Shown here piece by piece: positions 1 to 4,256 of a stretch of DNA of 7,016 nt. Both the position numbers and the translations under genes were made by a program. Each line of letters starts with the position of its first letter. Position 1 is the stretch's first letter. The stretch is from the NCBI GenBank assembly GCA_900548075.1, contig URJD01000094.1, positions 1 to 7,016 on the forward strand, read 5' to 3'. Source of the DNA: an uncultured Collinsella sp. (GTDB lineage: Bacteria; Actinomycetota; Coriobacteriia; Coriobacteriales; Coriobacteriaceae). The notes beneath the pieces are model-generated. The model saw only the letters and a program-made list of their open reading frames with translations. It had not been told where the DNA came from and ran no database searches.

Positions 1-237
1 TTCAGCGACACCACGCGTATCAAGATCCTCTACGCCCTCATGGGCCGCGAGCTCTGCGTGGCAGACATCGCCGAGGCGACCGAGACCTCGCAGTCCGCGG
101 TGTCGCACCAGTTGCGAACGCTCAAGCAGTCGCACCTGGTTAAATTCCGGCGCGACGGGCGCAATATCCTCTACTCGCTTGCCGACGACCATGTCTACAC
201 CATGCTCAACCAAGGCATGAGCCACATCTGCGAATAG
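1..237 (+). CDS. ArsR/SmtB-family metal-responsive repressor, 3' part
   Basis: The reading frame is open from the first base of the window, so the start and roughly the first 30-40 residues are missing; 78 residues are visible. It is a winged-helix DNA-binding repressor of the ArsR/SmtB family, whose members release operator DNA when metal binds. The visible part begins in the family's SDxTRxxIL region and contains the recognition helix (SQSAVSHQLRTLK) and the wing (RRDGRNILYSL). The C-terminus carries a full alpha-5 site, D-x-H-x10-H-x2-E (visible residues D62, H64, H75, E78), the zinc/cobalt sensing site of SmtB and CzrA. The ELCVAD segment has one Cys (C19), like SmtB ELCVGD, not the CXC pair of CadC. 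It lies 63 nt upstream of an HMA protein gene and a P1B-type ATPase gene on the same strand, so it probably controls them. Family is certain; the exact metal (Zn, perhaps Cd or Co) is inferred. Confidence 0.92.
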   Translation, partial: FSDTTRIKILYALMGRELCVADIAEATETSQSAVSHQLRTLKQSHLVKFRRDGRNILYSLADDHVYTMLNQGMSHICE

Positions 238-300
238 CGACCAACCACGGTACCAGCGCGGCCTGCACCCAAGCCGCAAAAACAGGGAAAGGAACCCACC

Positions 301-519
301 ATGAAAAAGCAGTTTAAGCTCGACGAGATCGACTGCGCCAACTGTGCGCGCGAGCTTCAGGACGAGCTGGCCAAGCTCGAGGGCGTCAAATCCGTGTCCG
401 TCAACTTTATGACCCAAAAATTGACGCTCGAAGCCGATGACGCCGAGTTCGCCGAGGTGCTCAACCGCGTTGTAGAGTTTACGGCCGACGCCGAGCCGGA
501 CTGCGAGATCATTCTCTAG
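301..519 (+). CDS. Stand-alone HMA domain metal-binding protein (72 aa)
   Basis: This small cytosolic protein is a single heavy-metal-associated (HMA) ferredoxin-like domain. The metal-binding CxxC is at residues 12-15 in the context IDCANCA, and the LEGVKSVSVNF segment that follows is the usual helix-turn-strand of the fold. The DCANCA form and the C-terminal AEPDCEI segment resemble the N-terminal HMA domain of CadA/ZntA ATPases more than CopZ copper chaperones. The likely role is to bind Zn/Cd and deliver it to, or regulate, the ATPase encoded 100 nt downstream, which lacks an HMA domain. A third Cys (C68) near the end could contribute a ligand. The start is supported by AAAGGA at 288-293, seven bases upstream of the ATG. 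The domain call is secure; the partner is inferred from context and from the missing domain in the neighbour. Confidence 0.88.
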   Translation: MKKQFKLDEIDCANCARELQDELAKLEGVKSVSVNFMTQKLTLEADDAEFAEVLNRVVEFTADAEPDCEIIL

Positions 520-540
520 CCCAGATTTACGCCAACCTGC

Positions 541-563
541 AAGGCCGCGCTTGCCGCGGCCTT
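541..563 (+). terminator. Hairpin between HMA gene and ATPase gene (possible attenuator)
   Basis: AAGGCCGCG (541-549) and CGCGGCCTT (555-563) form a perfect 9-bp stem with a 5-nt loop, 22 nt after the HMA stop codon. Only three T residues follow (562-564), so it is a weak intrinsic terminator at best. It could reduce read-through into the ATPase gene or protect the upstream mRNA end. The structure is seen directly; the function is inferred. Confidence 0.4.
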
Positions 564-575
564 TGCTCGCGAAAT

Positions 576-597
576 TATATGAGCGAGTGTTCATACA
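576..597 (+). promoter_or_regulatory. Putative ArsR/SmtB-type operator upstream of the ATPase gene
   Basis: TATGA (578-582) and TCATA (591-595) are perfect inverted arms separated by 8 nt. The layout ATGAG-N6-TTCAT matches the ATGAA-N6-TTCAT core of known zinc/cobalt/nickel sensor operators (SmtB, CzrA, NmtR class). It is 25 nt upstream of the ATPase start. A -10-like TATATG (576-581) overlaps it, with a possible but poorly spaced -35 TTGCCG at 551-556. Repressor binding there would block a promoter dedicated to the ATPase. No comparable palindrome was found in the 63 nt before the HMA gene. Confidence 0.5.
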
Positions 598-604
598 TTC
601 AAAT

Positions 605-610
605 GGGAGG
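605..610 (+). promoter_or_regulatory. Ribosome binding site that sets the ATPase start
   Basis: GGGAGG ends nine bases before the ATG at 620. The upstream in-frame TTG at 551 lies in the loop of a hairpin, has no ribosome binding site, and would translate through the putative operator, so 620 is preferred. Confidence 0.75.
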
Positions 611-619
611 ATACGAGTC

Positions 620-2572
620 ATGGCCACCGCCGACCCCAAGAAGAAAAAGAAGAAGCGCAAGAAAAAAGAGTCACTCGAGCATAAGCGCAACCGCATCCTG
701 GTAGCGCTGGGCATTTTTGCCGTGGTGTACGCCCTCGATGAGCTCGGCACCCTCACCGCCGCATTCGGCACCCCGGGCGACATCTACGCCAGCTTTGTGC
801 TGTTCCTCGTACCGTTTTTGATTGCCGGCTACGACGTACTGCAAAAGGCATTCAATAACATCCGCCGCGGCAAGGCCTTCGACGAGAGCTTCCTCATGGC
901 CGTCGCGACTATCGGCGCGTTTGCCATGGTGCTCTTCCCCGACACAGACCCGCACATGGCCGAAGGCGCCGCCGTCATGTTGTTCTACCAGGTCGGCGAG
1001 CTGTTCCAGGCATATGCCGTGGGCAAGAGCCGCAAGTCGATCAGTGCCATGATGGACATCGCGCCCGACTACGCCAACGTCGAGCAGTCCGACGGCGCAC
1101 TCGAGCAGGTCTTCCCCGACGACATCGCCGTCGGCACCGTCATCGTGGTCAAGCCCGGCGAGCGCGTGCCTATCGACGGCGTCATCGTCGAGGGCGAGAC
1201 ACAGCTCGACACCGCCGCACTCACGGGCGAGTCAGTTCCCCGCCCCGCCAAGTCCGGCGATGATATCATCAGCGGCTGCATCAACATGACGGGCCTCATC
1301 CACGTGCGCACCACCAAGCCCTTTGGCGAGTCCACCGTCGCACGCGTCCTGGAGCTCGTGGAGAATGCCAGCGAAAAGAAGGCACGCACCGAGAACTTCA
1401 TCACGCGCTTTGCCCGCGTCTACACGCCCGCCGTCACCGGCGCTGCCGCGGTGCTCGCGCTCGGCGGCGGCCTGGTCACCGGTGCCTGGTCCGACTGGAT
1501 TCTGCGCGGCCTGACCTTCTTGGTCGTCAGCTGCCCGTGCGCGTTGGTGATCAGCGTGCCGCTCAGTTTCTTTGGCGGCATCGGCGGCGCCTCCAAGCTG
1601 GGCGTTCTCATCAAGGGTTCTAACTACCTCGAGACGCTCGCCGATGTGGACACCGTCGTCTTTGACAAGACCGGCACGCTCACCAACGGCACGTTCTCGG
1701 TGGTCGCGGTACACCCCGAGGCCGGCTATACCGAGCAGTCGCTACTCGAAGTCGCAGCCCATGCGGAGTCGTTCTCCGATCACCCCATCGCGCAGTCCGT
1801 ACGTATCGCCTACCAGGGCGAGGTCGACCCCAAGCGCGTTAGCAACTCCGCCAACGACGCGGGCCACGGCGTGACGGCAACCATCGACGGCAAGCACGTC
1901 GTCGTCGGCAACGCAAAGATGCTCGCCGTGGCCGGAGTCAAAGCGCCCGATTGCGAGGTCGTCGGAACGATTCTGCATGTGCTCGTTGACGGCGTGTACG
2001 CCGGCCACATCGTGATTGCAGACACCGTTAAGGCCGATGCCAAGCAGGCGATTCGCGACTTGCACGCTGCCGGCGTCAAACGCACCGTCATGCTCACGGG
2101 CGACCGCGAGGAGGTTGCAGCGTCTGTGGCCAAACAGCTGGGGCTCGACGAGTTCCACGCGCAGCTGCTGCCGGGCGACAAGGTCGAGCGCGTCGAGGCA
2201 TTGCTGGCAGCCGAATCGGGCAAGGGCAAGCTCGCCTTTGTCGGCGACGGCATCAACGATGCGCCCGTGCTCACCCGCGCAGACGTTGGCATTGCCATGG
2301 GCGCCATGGGTTCCGACGCCGCAATTGAGGCCGCCGACGTTGTACTCATGGACGACAAGCCGTCCAACATTTCCCGCGCGATCCGCGTGGCGCGCAAGAC
2401 CATGGCGATTGTTTGGCAGAACATCATCTTTGCGCTGGGCATTAAGCTGCTGATATTGGTGCTTGCGGCGCTCGGCATCGCCAACATGTGGCTTGCTGTG
2501 TTCGGCGACGTGGGCGTAGCGATCATCGCCATCCTGAACGCCATGCGCGCGATGGGTGTCAAGAACCTGTAG
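620..2572 (+). CDS. zntA: P1B-type heavy-metal-exporting ATPase (Zn/Cd/Pb class)
   Basis: This 650-residue inner-membrane pump hydrolyses ATP to export divalent soft metals. All catalytic motifs are present: TGES of the actuator domain (202-205), the metal-site CPC (305-307) in the sixth membrane segment, phosphorylated DKTGT (D349), the P1B-specific HP (388-389), TGD (493-495) and GDGINDAP (542-549). K609 in the seventh segment and D630 (GDVGV) in the eighth are the partners of CPC characteristic of the Zn/Cd/Pb class (P1B-2, as in ZntA and CadA), and argue against a copper pump. Eight membrane segments are expected: four before the actuator domain, two around CPC, two at the end. There is no N-terminal HMA domain; instead residues 7-16 are ten consecutive Lys/Arg. 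A free HMA protein is encoded directly upstream. Likely repressed by the ArsR/SmtB protein. The class is firm; the symbol is by similarity of class. Confidence 0.93.
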   Translation: MATADPKKKKKKRKKKESLEHKRNRILVALGIFAVVYALDELGTLTAAFGTPGDIYASFVLFLVPFLIAGYDVLQKAFNNIRRGKAFDESFLMAVATIGAFAMVLFPDTDPHMAEGAAVMLFYQVGELFQAYAVGKSRKSISAMMDIAPDYANVEQSDGALEQVFPDDIAVGTVIVVKPGERVPIDGVIVEGETQLDTAALTGESVPRPAKSGDDIISGCINMTGLIHVRTTKPFGESTVARVLELVENASEKKARTENFITRFARVYTPAVTGAAAVLALGGGLVTGAWSDWILRGLTFLVVSCPCALVISVPLSFFGGIGGASKLGVLIKGSNYLETLADVDTVVFDKTGTLTNGTFSVVAVHPEAGYTEQSLLEVAAHAESFSDHPIAQSVRIAYQGEVDPKRVSNSANDAGHGVTATIDGKHVVVGNAKMLAVAGVKAPDCEVVGTILHVLVDGVYAGHIVIADTVKADAKQAIRDLHAAGVKRTVMLTGDREEVAASVAKQLGLDEFHAQLLPGDKVERVEALLAAESGKGKLAFVGDGINDAPVLTRADVGIAMGAMGSDAAIEAADVVLMDDKPSNISRAIRVARKTMAIVWQNIIFALGIKLLILVLAALGIANMWLAVFGDVGVAIIAILNAMRAMGVKNL

Positions 2573-2588
2573 TGTTTGTGGTCTGTCC

Positions 2589-2715
2589 GGTCGGGGCCGG
2601 GCTTGGTTTTGAAAACGTCCTCGCGCATGAGGCCCGTCTATCCTGCTCCTGCGGAGCAACGGAAAGACGGGCCTCGCGCTGCGGAGTGTTTTCAAAACCA
2701 AGCCCGGTCCCGACC
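2589..2715. repeat. 127-nt palindromic element (REP/MITE-like or bidirectional terminator)
   Basis: The outer arms, 2589-2616 and 2688-2715, are 28 nt each and complementary at 27 positions; the exception (G2596 with T2708) is a G-U pair in plus-strand RNA. After a symmetric 12 x 12 nt internal loop the inner arms 2629-2639 and 2665-2675 pair perfectly over 11 bp. A terminal hairpin TGCTCC-TGC-GGAGCA occupies 2644-2658. It begins 16 nt after the ATPase stop codon. No long T tract follows on either strand, so it is not a classical intrinsic terminator. The elaborate near-perfect symmetry suggests a dispersed palindromic repeat that would also fold in transcripts from both convergent genes. Repetition elsewhere in the genome is inferred. 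Confidence 0.75.
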
Positions 2716-2813
2716 TGCGTTGACACAGCTGGCGGTTCTTGGGCATCGCTTGCTGGTGGGGTTCCTTGTCTGAGTTGGACTTAGTTGGTGGGACCACTCG
2801 TCTCGGTCGCTGT

Positions 2814-2834
2814 CCCGCGCCGTTCCGGCGCGGG
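2814..2834. terminator. GC-rich hairpin downstream of the DtxR-type gene
   Basis: CCCGCGCCG (2814-2822) and CGGCGCGGG (2826-2834) form a perfect 9-bp stem with a TTC loop, 21 nt beyond the stop codon of the minus-strand regulator gene. There is no T tract on either strand, so termination, if any, would be weak or need Rho. Confidence 0.45.
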
Positions 2835-2855
2835 AGGCGCGCCACTGCGGGAGTG

Positions 2856-3245
2856 CTAGTCGGTCATTGTTGGCGCCGAAGCACCGTCCCGTCCCAGCAT
2901 CGCCCTCAGCTTCTCGAAGCTTTCCTCGCTTAGGCAGTGCTCCATGTGGCAGCCCTCTTGCGACGCGACCTCAGCCGAAACACCCGCATCCTCCAGCAGC
3001 CCCACGAAAAAGCAGTGACGCTCCCACATTTGACGAGCGACCTCCAGACCACGCTCCGTCAGATGAACGTCGCGCTTGCCCATTTCGACATAGCCGTTGC
3101 TTTCCAGCGTCGCCATGGCTTTGGAAACGCTTGCCTTGGTCACGCCGAGATACTCTGCGACGTCAATCGAGCGCACGATGCCCTGGCGCTGCGACAGAAC
3201 GTAGATCGATTCGAGGTAGTCTTCTCCGGATTCACGTAGGGCCAT
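2856..3245 (-). CDS. DtxR/MntR-family metal-dependent transcriptional regulator
   Basis: This 129-residue cytosolic repressor has the N-terminal winged helix-turn-helix (about 5-65; SIDVAEYLGVTKASVSKAM is the helix-turn-helix) and the metal-binding and dimerization domain (about 66-118). It lacks the C-terminal SH3-like domain of full-length DtxR/IdeR, so it has MntR-like size. Likely metal ligands are D9, E12, H77, C99, E102 and H103. D9/E12/H77/E102/H103 match B. subtilis MntR D8/E11/H77/E102/H103, but position 99, Glu in MntR, is Cys as in DtxR (C102). The metal (Mn or Fe) is therefore open. The start has AAAGG six bases upstream (complement of 3252-3256). It is probably monocistronic: it converges with the metal ATPase gene, and its upstream region carries repeated half-sites that may be its own operator. 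Confidence 0.92.
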   Translation of the reverse strand: MALRESGEDYLESIYVLSQRQGIVRSIDVAEYLGVTKASVSKAMATLESNGYVEMGKRDVHLTERGLEVARQMWERHCFFVGLLEDAGVSAEVASQEGCHMEHCLSEESFEKLRAMLGRDGASAPTMTD

Positions 3246-3269
3246 GGGCCGCCTTTCGCGATGATTGCT

Positions 3270-3350
3270 AGTTAGCCTTTGGATACTTTCCTTGGCTTAC
3301 TTTACCGCAAAAGTTGCCCATGTCTTACTACATTGACCAAAAAGTTAGCC
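3270..3350. promoter_or_regulatory. Repeated AGTTAGCC-like half-sites upstream of the DtxR-type gene
   Basis: AGTTAGCC occurs at 3270-3277 and again at 3343-3350. An inverted variant GGCTTACT (complement AGTAAGCC) is at 3294-3301, and a related AAAAGTTGCCC is at 3309-3319. The first copy reads GTTAGCCTT, close to the GTTAGCCTA centre of the classical DtxR box. The cluster starts 25 nt upstream of the regulator's start codon, where an autoregulatory operator would be expected. The repeats are seen directly; binding by this regulator is inferred. Confidence 0.4.
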
Positions 3351-3423
3351 GTGTTTCACAAAACGCGCGGGCGAAGCGCAGCACCCCGGCGCGAGGCACG
3401 TGGCGCATGACGCGTGCAGGGGT

Positions 3424-3474
3424 GTCCCCAGGTGCCGGCCGAAAAGGAACGTCCCCAAGTGCCGGGTGCCGGCC
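3424..3474. repeat. Tandem GTCCCCA(A/G)GTGCCGG repeat
   Basis: GTCCCCAGGTGCCGG (3424-3438) and GTCCCCAAGTGCCGG (3451-3465) differ at one of 15 positions and are offset by 27 nt. A partial third copy, GTGCCGGCC, is at 3466-3474 (also present at 3432-3440). On the minus strand this reads GGGGACGTTCCTTTT followed by GGCCGGCACC. That resembles the GGGGACGTTCC-type intergenic repeats I associate with REP-like elements and their transposases in other bacteria; this link is from memory and unverified. It lies immediately downstream of the HAD gene, where such repeats often sit. Confidence 0.55.
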
Positions 3475-3479
3475 CGAAG

Positions 3480-4250
3480 CTAGATCAGGCCAAAGTGCTT
3501 CGCGGCGTTGTAGATGCCGTCGTCGTCCACGGCGGTCGTTACGTAGGTCGCTGCGGCCTTCACGGTATCCTGCGCGTTGCCCATGGCCACACTTGTACCC
3601 ACGGCCGAGAACATCGACAGGTCGTTCTCGCCGTCGCCAAAGGCAATCGCCTCGCTCGCGTCGATGCCCAGGCGCTCCAGCGTCGCCGCCACGCCCAGGT
3701 CCTTGCCGCCGTTAGCGGGAATAATGTCGCAGAACAGATCGCACCAGCGCGTGGTGAGCGAATGCGACACGGCGTCGGTCACGATATGTTCGTCGGCAGG
3801 GTCCACGAAGGCGCAGAACTGATAGACCGGCGCGTCAAAGGCGTGCTCAAACGGCTCCTCGTGGTAAACAATCCCCGCGTTGCTGCCGGCCGTCACTACG
3901 CGCTCGGACAGGCGGTTCACAAACGAGTTCTCGCCCTGCATGCACAGCGAGTCGTAGCGCCCCTGCGCCACCTGGTCCACAATCACCGCGACGTCGTCCG
4001 GATCGATCGGGCAGCTGCGGTAGACGCCCTCGGCATCAAAGCAGTGCTGGCCCGAAAGCGTAATGTACGCATCCCAACCCAAGTCGAACAGCCAATCGGG
4101 CATCTGGTAGGTCGGGCGACCCGTGGCGATCACGCACGCAATCCCCTGCTCGTGAAAGCTGACGAGCACCTGCTGCGCCGACGCCGGAATCCGGTGGGTC
4201 TTAAAGCTCAGCAGCGTACCGTCGATATCGAAAAACGCGGCTTTGATCAT
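3480..4250 (-). CDS. Cof-type HAD-superfamily phosphatase
   Basis: This 256-residue cytosolic hydrolase belongs to the haloacid dehalogenase superfamily, Cof/IIB branch, whose members dephosphorylate sugar phosphates, nucleotides or pyridoxal phosphate with Mg2+. All four core motifs are present: DIDGT with nucleophile D8 and acid/base D10, the ATGR threonine (T43), the lysine of GGKDLG (K183), and GDGENDLSMF with metal ligands D206 and D210. The cap domain lies between motifs II and III (about 80-180), the type IIB arrangement. Length is typical. Only six bases separate it from the stop codon of the upstream ABC-F gene, and its ribosome binding site GAGGAG (complement of 4260-4265) is formed by that gene's last two Glu codons, implying co-transcription and translational coupling. 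The substrate cannot be read from sequence. Confidence 0.92.
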   Translation of the reverse strand: MIKAAFFDIDGTLLSFKTHRIPASAQQVLVSFHEQGIACVIATGRPTYQMPDWLFDLGWDAYITLSGQHCFDAEGVYRSCPIDPDDVAVIVDQVAQGRYDSLCMQGENSFVNRLSERVVTAGSNAGIVYHEEPFEHAFDAPVYQFCAFVDPADEHIVTDAVSHSLTTRWCDLFCDIIPANGGKDLGVAATLERLGIDASEAIAFGDGENDLSMFSAVGTSVAMGNAQDTVKAAATYVTTAVDDDGIYNAAKHFGLI

Positions 4251-4256
4251 CCTCGT

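Larger units (their letters stand above)
2573..2855. other. Convergent intergenic region, no gene
   Basis: The ATPase gene and the DtxR-type gene converge on this gap. It holds a 127-nt palindromic element (2589-2715), about 100 nt of unstructured sequence (2716-2813) and a GC-rich hairpin (2814-2834). Several open frames cross it, but they run through the palindrome or are antisense to the ATPase and have no family resemblance. I see no RNA gene. Confidence 0.7.
3246..3479. other. Intergenic region between the DtxR-type and HAD genes
   Basis: This 234-nt gap contains the promoter region of the minus-strand regulator gene (3246-3360, AT-richer than its surroundings) and the 3' flank of the minus-strand HAD gene (3361-3479, very GC-rich). 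I found no convincing -35/-10 pair, no RNA gene and no credible coding frame. The two halves hold separate repeat clusters, listed individually. Confidence 0.6.

Noticed and set aside
551..619. Longer ATPase N-terminus starting at TTG 551
   Set aside because: The TTG is within a hairpin, lacks a ribosome binding site, and the extension would run through the putative operator. ATG 620 has GGGAGG nine bases upstream.
640..668. A-rich lysine codon run as a programmed frameshift site
   Set aside because: The A6-G run (662-668) is not in the X-XXY-YYZ register in the coding frame, and the ATPase frame continues intact, so no recoding is needed.
2720..2725. Perfect TTGACA -35 hexamer in the convergent intergenic region
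   Set aside because: No -10-like sequence stands 16-18 nt downstream and no gene begins on the plus strand after it.
1742..2845. Minus-strand open frame of 367 codons across the ATPase gene and the palindrome
   Set aside because: It is antisense to a complete, motif-rich ATPase gene, has low-complexity Arg/Ala/His-rich composition, shows no family resemblance and has no ribosome binding site I could support. High GC makes long antisense frames common.
2573..2855. Short plus-strand frames through the palindrome as small proteins
   Set aside because: Their peptides are translations of the inverted repeat in several frames; none has a convincing start or family match.
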